From an uncultured Methanolobus sp. (lineage in GTDB: Archaea > Halobacteriota > Methanosarcinia > Methanosarcinales > Methanosarcinaceae): 64,000 nt of DNA. This document shows, one piece after another, positions 41,092 to 50,225 of this stretch; position 1 is the first letter of the stretch, and each line of letters starts with the position of its first letter. A program made the translations under genes and the position numbers. Location of the stretch: assembly GCF_963667555.1 (NCBI RefSeq), contig NZ_OY763421.1:1753562-1817561 (forward strand), read 5' to 3'. Under the pieces are notes generated by a model, which saw only the letters and a program-made list of their open reading frames with translations, ran no database searches and was not told the DNA's origin.

Positions 41092-41128
41092 TTCTGACCG
41101 GTTAGTGGTTGACCGCTTTGTGCGGTCA
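41092..41128 (-). other. Pre-16S 3' processing region
   Basis: Plus-strand TTCTGACCGGT (41092-41102) is complementary to ACCGGTCAGAA at 42742-42752 on the other side of 16S, an 11-bp closing stem with AGTG/CACT pairing after a one-base bulge. Next to it is a local hairpin TGACCGC-loop-GCGGTCA (41110-41128). A canonical bulge-helix-bulge could not be drawn here. Confidence 0.5.
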
Positions 41129-41133
41129 TGCTT

Positions 41134-42607
<1,474 letters not shown>

Positions 42608-42741
42608 TGTTGATCACACACAAAGAATTGTTTATTTTGGAAGTCATTTAGGAATCAGTCGGAAAGAACTCTTCTTGAGAAGAATTTTCCTATTCTGCAC
42701 ATAAGTTTGGTTAATTCCTTAATTGTTTGTAGTTATTCACT

Positions 42742-42752
42742 ACCGGTCAGAA
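42742..42752 (-). other. Pre-16S 5' processing stem strand
   Basis: ACCGGTCAGAA (plus strand) pairs with 41092-41102 across 16S. The neighbouring GGTTAATT (42709-42716) and AATTAACC (42751-42758) can pair locally and compete. Confidence 0.5.
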
Positions 42753-42778
42753 TTAACCGAACTGCCAAATCCAACGTC

Positions 42779-42845
42779 AGACTGAAAAAACTTCAGTCTC
42801 CACTTGTAAGGCGGTGATTGTAAGTGTTTTCGCGCGATTTGCGCG
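42779..42845 (-). other. rRNA leader hairpins
   Basis: AGACTGAA-loop-TTCAGTCT (42779-42799) and CGCGC-GATTT-GCGCG (42831-42845) are two perfect hairpins in the leader between promoter P2 and 16S. Confidence 0.5.
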
Positions 42846-42866
42846 GACTCCTTCAAAGGTCGCCAT

Positions 42867-42898
42867 CGTATATAAGGCTTTCGAACGCTTGGTTCGAA
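42867..42898 (-). promoter_or_regulatory. rRNA promoter P2 with palindrome at the BRE position
   Basis: Minus-strand CGAAAGCCTTATATACG gives a BRE-like purine run plus TATA box (42867-42878). TTCGAAC-GCTTG-GTTCGAA (42880-42898) is a perfect palindrome directly upstream, a possible operator. Predicted start near 42847. Confidence 0.6.
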
Positions 42899-42983
42899 GC
42901 CAAAGGACGAACCTTTGATCACACCTGCCATGATGAAATGAAAGTTATTACTTCATCTTTTGCTCTGTGATGAACTCATTTTC

Positions 42984-43004
42984 GTGATGCGTTGGCCGCA
43001 TCAC
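42984..43004 (-). other. Hairpin just downstream of rRNA promoter P1
   Basis: GTGATGCG-TTGGC-CGCATCAC, perfect 8-bp arms, lies about 15 bases after the predicted P1 start. Confidence 0.45.
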
Positions 43005-43040
43005 CGGGCTCCTCACGAGCACCCTTACATATCAAGCTTA

Positions 43041-43050
43041 CTATATAAGC
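43041..43050 (-). promoter_or_regulatory. rRNA promoter P1 TATA box
   Basis: Minus-strand GCTTATATAG predicts a start near 43018, about 410 bases before mature 16S. It shares the CTTATATA core with P2. Between 43060 and 43452 no gene or further clear signal was found except a plus-strand TATA-like tatatatag at 43312-43320. Confidence 0.6.
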
Positions 43051-43452
43051 ATTGCGGAGGACTGGAGAAAATGACCCGGACATATGAAGCAAATGTAGTA
43101 CTATACTAAAATTACATATATCACAATCTAAAAACTTCTGGATACTACCCCACAATTGTAAGAAGCTCTGAGAATTCCACAGATTTTAACCACATAATAT
43201 CCGATTTGCGCAATTGCATACTTTGTCCAGGGCAATATAGAGAAGAATAATCCAATACCACATTGCACCTCATCATCATCACGATTAGCAGAATATCGAT
43301 ATCGACAATGTATATATAGCAACACACAGGTTTAAAAAAATCATATCAGGTATGCAAAGATAACTTGTGCATTATAGCGTGATGTTCGCAGACCGTCCCC
43401 TTGACGGATCATAACATACGCCCTGAAAAACGAGACCAGGAGTCAACGGAGT

Positions 43453-44640
43453 ATGAGCGGATCGGGGGATCCATACAACATCAATAGCATTAGCTATGCA
43501 TACGCAGGCAAAGCAGTGGCAACTCTGCTATCAATTTTGATATTATGCACATGCAATGTTGCCTCTACAGAAGAGACCGGTATGTCACAGGGCGTTGGTT
43601 ACTCACTGACATCTAACACCATACTTGATGTGCCATACTATAACCAGGGAAACACTAACTGGTGCCTGTATTACTGCCTTACTATGATGTTCAATTACAA
43701 CAACCGGAATATAGAAACATGGGAAATGGCAAATTACTTCGATTCTGACTACTACGGCACTTTTTCCGAGCAATACGCCCCCACAGACACATCCCTTGAA
43801 GATTACGCTGAACAGATGTGCTCACTTGAGATCAAAAGAACCATCTGGGGATTAACAATCACAGATTTTGATAACAAGACCTTTAACAACCTCATCAAAA
43901 GCAACATCAACAACGGACAGCCAGTCCTCATGGCATTCCAGTACATGAATTCAGATGGAGATAAAGAAGGCCATGCAATACTCGCAGTAGGATACGACGA
44001 GCAGTTCATCTATCTCACAGACTCCAGCGGCGCTATCACAAAAGGAGTCTTTGGTAGCGACAACGGATACATTGCAGTACCAGTAAGCTGGAACGATTTC
44101 AATGAAAAACTTGTCAACAATATCTCACCCTCGAACATGGCATACACCATCGAACTCATAAGCGAAGCACCTGAGAACCAAACTGAAGGCTCCATCTACC
44201 TTACAGACCGCAGTGACAAAGGATTCAGTTGCCTGACCTTCACTAACAGACACGAAGCGAACGACACTGGCTTGCTGAGATTTGACGGCACCTACGAGAA
44301 TGGATACTATATCGTTGACAGCACTGACCTGACCAGCACCAGAGAACCACAGGAATCCGATAGTATGTCCGTGTATTTCACAGTAGCAAATCCCACATCA
44401 GAAGAAAATAAATATACAGTGACATGTCAGCTTTTGAATATTGAAACCGGAGAATCCACTTATGGTTTTGATTATACGACAAGTTTTGACCTGGCAGCAT
44501 ACAACACCATTTCTAAAGGAGTGAATTACTCGAACCAGTTGTATTCTGCAGCTTCAGGCAATTACAGAGTTGTGATCAGTCTTTTTGATGATGAGATAGA
44601 AGAGATTGATAGTGTTTGTATTGATGTATGTTTAGGTTGA
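43453..44640 (+). CDS. Secreted papain-like (C39-type) cysteine protease-like protein
   Basis: Protein of 395 residues with an N-terminal hydrophobic segment (VATLLSILILCTCNVAS, signal peptide or lipobox-like). Domain from residue about 58: VPYYNQGNTNWCLYYC has the Gln and catalytic Cys71, KEGHAILAVGYDE the His174, and YLTDSSG the Asp190, so the C39_2/papain-like triad is complete. The C-terminal half (after 215) is beta-rich with no recognised domain and may bind a target. There is an AGGAGT about nine bases before the ATG. Next to the rRNA promoters, divergent. Bacterial relatives mature bacteriocins or cleave surface proteins; the archaeal substrate is unknown. Confidence 0.75.
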   Translation: MSGSGDPYNINSISYAYAGKAVATLLSILILCTCNVASTEETGMSQGVGYSLTSNTILDVPYYNQGNTNWCLYYCLTMMFNYNNRNIETWEMANYFDSDYYGTFSEQYAPTDTSLEDYAEQMCSLEIKRTIWGLTITDFDNKTFNNLIKSNINNGQPVLMAFQYMNSDGDKEGHAILAVGYDEQFIYLTDSSGAITKGVFGSDNGYIAVPVSWNDFNEKLVNNISPSNMAYTIELISEAPENQTEGSIYLTDRSDKGFSCLTFTNRHEANDTGLLRFDGTYENGYYIVDSTDLTSTREPQESDSMSVYFTVANPTSEENKYTVTCQLLNIETGESTYGFDYTTSFDLAAYNTISKGVNYSNQLYSAASGNYRVVISLFDDEIEEIDSVCIDVCLG

Positions 44641-44667
44641 GTTCTATCAAGACTTAAAAGAATAAAT

Positions 44668-44700
44668 AGTGGCTTCAAATATTATAGAAGTCACTTTAAT
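44668..44700. terminator. Hairpin between convergent protease-like and beta-propeller genes
   Basis: AGTGGCTTC (44668-44676) pairs with GAAGTCACT (44687-44695) with one G-U pair, followed by TTTAAT. Confidence 0.55.
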
Positions 44701-44731
44701 GATATGAAGTAGACCTACACAAAATACCCCA

Positions 44732-45940
44732 TTATAGCCTACCTTTATACCGTATTCCAAGTATTGCAACAGAAATAACTGCAATAGCTCCAATAAAAGC
44801 AGCAATAATAGATCCTATTGCACCAATTGCAGAGCTAGCTGGTGAACTATCTGACTCTTGTACATATTCCCCAATATCAGAATCTACAACAGAATTATCA
44901 GAATCAATTAATTGATACTTGTTCAGTGTTGTTTCACCGCTAAAGTCACTAACAGCAATATTGAAATCATTATCATACATGTTGACGACCCCACCAAACT
45001 GATATGTGCCTTCCGCTAGATGATAAGTAATTTCAATAACTTCCCCATTCGACTTTACATAATTAATTCCATCTGAATCTGAAACGGTTCCTGATACATA
45101 ATAGTTAGTATTATCTAGTAATTCAACTTTGACATCATCTATAGAAGGAGCATTTGCTGCACTCTTACTAGCATTTACAAGATAGAATTTTGAAGAGTGA
45201 CTTATCAAAGATTCAATTTCTAACCCATAAATTTTTTCGGCATAATCATCTACCATCCAAAGGTAGTTCCCATCCCATGCAAGACCATAAACATTTGGAT
45301 TATCTACTGGAATATCCAATTTTTCATATTTTCCCGTAATAGTATCAAGCTTATAGATTCCTCCCTTATAATTATCTTCTCCAACATACAGATATCTTCC
45401 ATCCCATGCCAAATCAGTTGGGTATTTTGCAGGTGAAGTAATAGGATAGCAAGATTTTTCAAGTAAATTGATATCATAAATTCTCCCTTCCGAACTATCT
45501 GATATCCAAAGGTGGTTTCCACCATATGTAAGACCAACAGGTGCTTCTATATTATATTCATCTAATGTAAAAGTAGGAACATCTTCTTCATAATTATCAG
45601 GATCTAGTTTAAATAGCTTGAATTTACCACCCTGTTTATCGATTATCCATAAATAACCATCACCCCAAGCTAAGCCCCTAGGTTGACTGCCGGGAGAGGG
45701 AATTGTAGCTTTGATTGAACCCGTATCAGGATCTATTTTTGTAATCAGACCTTCAGCACCATAATCTTGTTCATGCACCAACCATAAGAAATTCCCATCC
45801 CAAGCGAGACCTTTTGGATCGCTTTTTAAAGTTGCATAGGATTTTACAATTGTAGTTCCAGACGAATTGCATATACATACTAAATTTATTAATATGACAA
45901 TAATACACAACAGTACACAATATTTTAATAATAATTTCAT
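44732..45940 (-). CDS. Membrane-anchored beta-propeller surface protein
   Basis: Protein of 402 residues with an N-terminal signal peptide (VLLCIIVILINLVCICNSSG), five repeats of about 45 residues centred on GLAWDGNYLW (variants GLAWDGNFLW, GLAWGDGYLW, GLTYGGNHLW, DLAWDGRYLY), a beta-sandwich-like part with SGTVSDSDGINYV, and a C-terminal transmembrane helix (GAIGSIIAAFIGAIAVISVAIL) with a short basic end. The repeats make a propeller of probably five to six blades facing outside. Ligand unknown. The gene is more AT-rich than its neighbours, which may indicate transfer. GGGGGT precedes the ATG. Confidence 0.75.
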   Translation of the reverse strand: MKLLLKYCVLLCIIVILINLVCICNSSGTTIVKSYATLKSDPKGLAWDGNFLWLVHEQDYGAEGLITKIDPDTGSIKATIPSPGSQPRGLAWGDGYLWIIDKQGGKFKLFKLDPDNYEEDVPTFTLDEYNIEAPVGLTYGGNHLWISDSSEGRIYDINLLEKSCYPITSPAKYPTDLAWDGRYLYVGEDNYKGGIYKLDTITGKYEKLDIPVDNPNVYGLAWDGNYLWMVDDYAEKIYGLEIESLISHSSKFYLVNASKSAANAPSIDDVKVELLDNTNYYVSGTVSDSDGINYVKSNGEVIEITYHLAEGTYQFGGVVNMYDNDFNIAVSDFSGETTLNKYQLIDSDNSVVDSDIGEYVQESDSSPASSAIGAIGSIIAAFIGAIAVISVAILGIRYKGRL

Positions 45941-46125
45941 TTATTAACCCCCATTAATTTAAATTTGTACCACCAAAGATAAATGTTACTATTTATACGA
46001 AACTCATTCCTAATAAGAGTTAAAATATTTATATAAACTTAATCAAAATAGATATGTTCTAGTAGTACACCAGCACATACAAAGAATATACAAAATGTAG
46101 ACTGAAATCAAATTCATAACAAAAT

Positions 46126-46213
46126 TGGTGCGGGAGGTGCGATTCGAACGCACGAACTCCTACGAGACAGGGTCCTAAGCCCTGCGCCTTTGGCCAGGCT
46201 GGGCAACCCCCGC
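46126..46213 (-). tRNA. tRNA-Leu (TAG), CCA encoded
   Basis: Class II tRNA: acceptor GCGGGGG/CTCCCGC with A73, anticodon stem CAGGG-loop CTTAGGA-CCCTG (anticodon TAG), long variable arm TCTCGTAGGAG, T-arm GTGCGTTCGAATCGCAC. CCA follows at 46126-46128, unlike the two tRNAs in the rRNA operon. The 188-base gap upstream to the beta-propeller gene has nothing else clear. Confidence 0.96.
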
Positions 46214-46248
46214 AAAAAGAAGTAATTGGTAAATATATCCTTCACATA

Positions 46249-47646
46249 TTAATATTGCGGAGTGATATTTTTACACTTTTCTCTGGATATTAGACGCTCC
46301 AATTTCATTTCTTCCAGCAGTTTGATCTCACCGGATATCATGATCAGGACGATCACAAACATCAGGACATCTGCAACAGGCGTTGCAAGCCATATGCCCT
46401 TCAGTCCGAACAGAGTCGGAAGCATGAACAGCAAAGGCAGGACAAATGCAAATACCCTGCCAAGATGGATGAACATGGAAGATGTGATCTTATTCACAGA
46501 CTGGTAGTAAGTGGCATTCACCACAATAACACCCTGCACAAGCAACGACACCATGAATATCCTCATAGCATCCACTGTAACATCCAGCAGCTCAGCATCA
46601 CCAGGATTGAAAAGCCCTGCAACAACTCCAGGGAAGAGCGCAAACAACATAAAGCCTGCAACACCTACTGCAAAACTTGCAAGCATTGCAAGCTTCAAAG
46701 TACGCCTAACCCTTCCGTAAAGTCCTGCACCATAATTGAAACCTATTATCGGCTGCATGCCCATGGCAATGCCCTCAAAGAGCATATAGAACATTGAGAA
46801 GGAATAATCTATAATGCCAAAAGCTGAGACCTCAAGCTCCGAACCATACCGCAACAGCATGAAATTATGAACGAGCAGCAGCAGCGAAATAGAGAACTGC
46901 ATCACAAATGAAGGCATTCCGGTCCTTATTATCTGCCCGAGCAAAACAGGCTCGATAGAAAAGTCCTTAATTCCAATCCTGAGCTTTGCCCTGCTGCTGA
47001 AGAAATGTGATGCGAGAAGCACAGCTATCATTGCAAAAGCGATCATGGTTGCAAATGCAGCACCCCCCATCCCAAGCCCCATCCTTATGACAAATATGTA
47101 ATCCAGCAGGATGTTCGTCAGGACTGAGACCACCATAACCTTCATTGCAAACACGGGTCTGCCATCGTTCCTTACAAGAGAGTCCATTGCAAGAGAGAAC
47201 AATACGAAAACCGCTCCTGCAAGAATTATTCCAAGATAATCAGCGACCATTGCACCCGAACTACCACTGGCACCAAGCAGAGAAACCAGTCTGGAAAGAT
47301 GAAGAATACCTGCTACGGAGATAGCCACACCCAGCAACAAGAGTGCAGAAAATACATTTGCCACTATTCTTTTAGCTTTTTCACGATCCCCGCGTCCAAG
47401 CTCCAGAGCCACCAGAGTTGAGGAACCCGTGCCAAACATGATTCCAATAGCCACTATGAACATCAGAACCGGAAAAGCCAGCGTTATAGCTGCAAGCCCC
47501 TGGCTGCCAACACCGTTACCAATAAAGAACCCATCCACGACTGTCTGGATACCTGCAACTACAATACCGGCAACTGCAGGGAGTGTGAACCGGCAAAACA
47601 AGGACCAGATACTATCATGGCGTAGCTGATGATCATTTACCATCAT
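46249..47646 (-). CDS. MATE family multidrug efflux transporter
   Basis: Twelve-helix cation-coupled efflux pump of about 465 residues: start LFCRFTLPAVAGIVVAGIQTVVDGFFIGNGVG with GLAAITLAFPVLMF, internal duplication visible in FVMQFSISLLLLVHNFML, and GMQPIIGFNYGAGLYGRVRR in the second half. The ATG at 47646 has AAAGGG five bases upstream and overlaps the end of the marR gene by 14 bases, so MATE is translated with its likely repressor. Drug specificity unknown. Confidence 0.9.
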   Translation of the reverse strand: MMVNDHQLRHDSIWSLFCRFTLPAVAGIVVAGIQTVVDGFFIGNGVGSQGLAAITLAFPVLMFIVAIGIMFGTGSSTLVALELGRGDREKAKRIVANVFSALLLLGVAISVAGILHLSRLVSLLGASGSSGAMVADYLGIILAGAVFVLFSLAMDSLVRNDGRPVFAMKVMVVSVLTNILLDYIFVIRMGLGMGGAAFATMIAFAMIAVLLASHFFSSRAKLRIGIKDFSIEPVLLGQIIRTGMPSFVMQFSISLLLLVHNFMLLRYGSELEVSAFGIIDYSFSMFYMLFEGIAMGMQPIIGFNYGAGLYGRVRRTLKLAMLASFAVGVAGFMLFALFPGVVAGLFNPGDAELLDVTVDAMRIFMVSLLVQGVIVVNATYYQSVNKITSSMFIHLGRVFAFVLPLLFMLPTLFGLKGIWLATPVADVLMFVIVLIMISGEIKLLEEMKLERLISREKCKNITPQY

Positions 47647-48130
47647 CACCACCCTTTACCGGATTAGCATCGGAATTCAGATCACAGGGCTCATTGATGG
47701 TTGCATCAAGATTTGCATCGATCTTACGCCACAGTTCAGAGAACAGGGAAAACTCATTATCATCCAGCACCTCCCTGATACGCGTATAAATTCTCTTGTC
47801 CGCAAAATCCTGGAACTCGATAAATCTTACACCTTTGTCAGTCAGGTTGAGCAAAGTGACCCTTTTGTCAGTCTCAGAAGGACTTATGGTCAGCAGCTTT
47901 TTGTCCGAGAGCTTGTGGACCATGGCACTTGCAGATGGTTTAGTCACCTCCATACTCCTCGCAAGTTCCGAAAGAGAAGGAGTCCCAAGAAGATGTATCT
48001 TCCTGATGTACATGTAAGCATTATGACTGATATCTTCGAATTCCCCTGAAAGCTCATATTCCTTCAAAAGCCGATTGTAATATTCATCGAGCTTCTCAAA
48101 GGAGAATTCCATTTCCGTTTTTTCTGTCAT
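47633..48130 (-). CDS. MarR family transcriptional regulator
   Basis: Winged-helix dimeric regulator (165 residues). LSELARSMEVTKPSASAMVHKL is the recognition helix region and DKRVTLLNLTDKG the wing. It is first in a two-gene unit with a MATE pump, the usual arrangement of a drug-sensing repressor. An inverted repeat overlaps its own promoter, consistent with autorepression that is released by pump substrates; that is inference. Confidence 0.9.
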   Translation of the reverse strand: MTEKTEMEFSFEKLDEYYNRLLKEYELSGEFEDISHNAYMYIRKIHLLGTPSLSELARSMEVTKPSASAMVHKLSDKKLLTISPSETDKRVTLLNLTDKGVRFIEFQDFADKRIYTRIREVLDDNEFSLFSELWRKIDANLDATINEPCDLNSDANPVKGGDDGK

Positions 48131-48134
48131 AATA

Positions 48135-48161
48135 GTTAGTAAGGCTAACTAACTATATAGA
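48135..48161 (-). promoter_or_regulatory. Promoter and inverted repeat of the marR-MATE unit
   Basis: GTTAGT-AAGGCTA-ACTAAC (48135-48153) abuts a minus-strand TATA box GTCTATATAG (48152-48161). The predicted start falls at about 48131, the A of the marR ATG, so the transcript would be leaderless and the operator would sit between TATA box and start. Confidence 0.6.
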
Positions 48162-48196
48162 CTATTTGGCCGGAATCATTGATAAACCTGACAAAA

Positions 48197-48961
48197 TCAG
48201 ACCAGTTTCAAAGGAACAATATAAGGAACACCATTCTCAAATTTAGCCACGGCTTCAACACCATAATGCTCCCGCATATTATTTTCATTAAGAACATCCA
48301 GAGGCTCCCCGGCAGCCACGATCCTTCCTTCCGACATCAGAATAAGCCTGTGTGAATAACGGACTGCCATATTCAGATCATGTATCGCCATCATGACAGA
48401 AATATCCAGTTCATCCACCAGCTTTTTCAGAATTTCCATCAGAGACATCTGGTATTTGATATCAAGACTGCTTGTAGGCTCATCCAGCAACATGATGCCA
48501 GTTTCCTGAGCTATCGCACGGGCAATGAAAACCCTTTGTTGCTGACCACCGCTGATCCGGGCAAAATCCCGCATTGCAAGGTCTGCGATATTCAGCATAT
48601 CAAGCGCATTCAAAGCCTTATCAATATCATTCTGCGAGAAGTTCCAGGAAGAATGAGGCCTCCTGCCCATAAGAACAGTATCAAGAACAGTAGTTGGAAA
48701 TGACATGTCAGGAGACTGCGGAACATAGGCAATACACTTTGCAACATCCATTCGACCCATGTTCCCCATATCAGAACCATCAAGCATCACAGACCCTTGT
48801 GGATGCAGGATCCTGTCAATGCATTTGATAAGTGTGGACTTGCCGGCACCATTTGGTCCGATGATACCCAATATCTCACCCGGATGCAATTCCATATCCA
48901 CATCCTTTAACACAGAAGAACTGGAATAATCAAAACTGACACCCTGCAATCTCATTCTCAT
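48197..48961 (-). CDS. ABC transporter ATP-binding protein (FecE/BtuD type)
   Basis: ATPase (254 residues) of an iron-complex or corrinoid importer. Walker A GPNGAGKST, YVPQSPD Q-loop, signature ISGGQQQR, Walker B IMLLDEPTSSLD, H-loop AIHDLNMA. Third gene of the set binding protein - permease - ATPase; 22 bases after the permease. The substrate is not decidable from sequence. Confidence 0.9.
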   Translation of the reverse strand: MRMRLQGVSFDYSSSSVLKDVDMELHPGEILGIIGPNGAGKSTLIKCIDRILHPQGSVMLDGSDMGNMGRMDVAKCIAYVPQSPDMSFPTTVLDTVLMGRRPHSSWNFSQNDIDKALNALDMLNIADLAMRDFARISGGQQQRVFIARAIAQETGIMLLDEPTSSLDIKYQMSLMEILKKLVDELDISVMMAIHDLNMAVRYSHRLILMSEGRIVAAGEPLDVLNENNMREHYGVEAVAKFENGVPYIVPLKLV

Positions 48962-48983
48962 ATTTACATCAACTCCGGCCTGT

Positions 48984-50063
48984 TCACCAATAATCCTTCC
49001 TCTTCCTCATAATTAGATACATGAACAATGGAACTCCCATATACGAAGTGACGATACCGATAGGCAATATGACCGGCGACATCACAGAAATTGCAACAAT
49101 ATCCGCAACCGAAAGCAATACCCCGCCAACCAGAGCAGACACCGGGAAAACAAAGCGGTTGTCCCCGCCAATTATCATCCGGGTTATGTGCGGTGCAACA
49201 AGACCGATAAATCCGATAGTTCCAGTAAAGCATACGATACTGGCAGTCATCAAAGATGCCAGAACCATGAGCATGACCCGTATCCCGGAAACATCGATAC
49301 CCAGACTTTTTGCAGTATCATCGCCTGCAATGATTATGTTAAGGTCACGTGCTTTCCACATAAGCAAAGGAACAGTAAGGACAAGCACGATAAATATCGC
49401 TTTCACCTTGTCCCAGTTTGCGTAAGACAGACTGCCGATAAGCCAGAACGTAACTTCCTTGGCCGCTTCATCGCTTGCAAAATACTGAAGCAATGCAATA
49501 CTTGATGAAAAAAGGAACATCATCGCAATACCGCCGAGCAGCATTGTTTCAGGAGTGGTGCCTTTCTTCCCGGCAAGTGCAAGAACCACGATCGATGAGA
49601 GAAGTGCTCCGGCAAACGCATTTCCAATTATAAGATATTCGCCACCCAGCAAACCAGAACCAAGAGTTATTGCCACTGCTGCCCCAAATCCTGAAGCTGA
49701 GGAAATACCTAAAGTATATGGAGAAGCCAGCGGATTTCTCAGAATTCCCTGCATAACAGCACCTGCGAGTCCAAGACCAATTCCTGCAAGTATTCCAAGA
49801 CAGACCCTCGGAAGTCTGATGTTCCAGACCACCCTCTCAGCTTTTCCACTTACCGAAAAATAACCGGGAAAAAAGTGATCGAATATTGAGTGATAGACCT
49901 CAGTAATTGAAAGATCTATAACTCCGATGGTTGAGGCAAATCCCACAATAGCGACCAACAGTGAAATCAGAAAAACGATCAGAAAAACTTTCCGTTTTAT
50001 TGTTCTATGGTAATCAGCCTTTATGGCATTAACAGAACGTACATTTTGTGAAATGGCAGCCAT
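48984..50063 (-). CDS. FecCD-family ABC transporter permease
   Basis: Permease (359 residues, about ten transmembrane helices) of the type II importer family for iron-siderophore, heme or vitamin B12. Family segments are WNIRLPRVCLGILAGIGLGL, MQGILRNPLASPYTLGISSA, and near the end GTIGFIGLVAPHITRMIIG. It functions as a dimer with two ATPases. The gene is separated from its binding-protein gene by a hairpin with a T-run and a 12-base repeat array. Confidence 0.9.
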   Translation of the reverse strand: MAAISQNVRSVNAIKADYHRTIKRKVFLIVFLISLLVAIVGFASTIGVIDLSITEVYHSIFDHFFPGYFSVSGKAERVVWNIRLPRVCLGILAGIGLGLAGAVMQGILRNPLASPYTLGISSASGFGAAVAITLGSGLLGGEYLIIGNAFAGALLSSIVVLALAGKKGTTPETMLLGGIAMMFLFSSSIALLQYFASDEAAKEVTFWLIGSLSYANWDKVKAIFIVLVLTVPLLMWKARDLNIIIAGDDTAKSLGIDVSGIRVMLMVLASLMTASIVCFTGTIGFIGLVAPHITRMIIGGDNRFVFPVSALVGGVLLSVADIVAISVMSPVILPIGIVTSYMGVPLFMYLIMRKRKDYW

Positions 50064-50078
50064 TTTTTATTCACTCAT

Positions 50079-50113
50079 AAAAAAAGTGTTTGCCATTATT
50101 TTATGACAAACAC
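50079..50113 (-). terminator. Attenuator-like hairpin between binding-protein and permease genes
   Basis: GTGTTTG and CAAACAC arms (50086-50092 and 50107-50113), followed on the minus strand by TTTTTTT, 22 bases before the permease ATG. Partial termination here would give more binding protein than permease. Confidence 0.55.
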
Positions 50114-50120
50114 ATATCCA

Positions 50121-50191
50121 ATACTTAATTCAATACCAAATTAATACCCGATTGAATATCAAATCCAATACCAGATTCAGCATCAAATTCA
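50121..50191. repeat. Six tandem degenerate 12-base repeats
   Basis: Units starting at 50121, 50133, 50144, 50156, 50168 and 50180 follow the consensus ATACCAAATTCA (one unit is 11 bases). They fill the gap between the binding-protein stop and the attenuator hairpin. Confidence 0.6.
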
Positions 50192-50225
50192 GCTCACTTT
50201 TACGAATCAACTACAGTTTTCAGGC

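Noticed and set aside
44732-45940. C-terminal archaeosortase signal on the beta-propeller protein
   Set aside because: The end has a plain transmembrane helix without a PGF, PEF or similar tripeptide.
50121-50191. CRISPR-like array
   Set aside because: Units are 12 bases with no spacers; these are contiguous tandem repeats.
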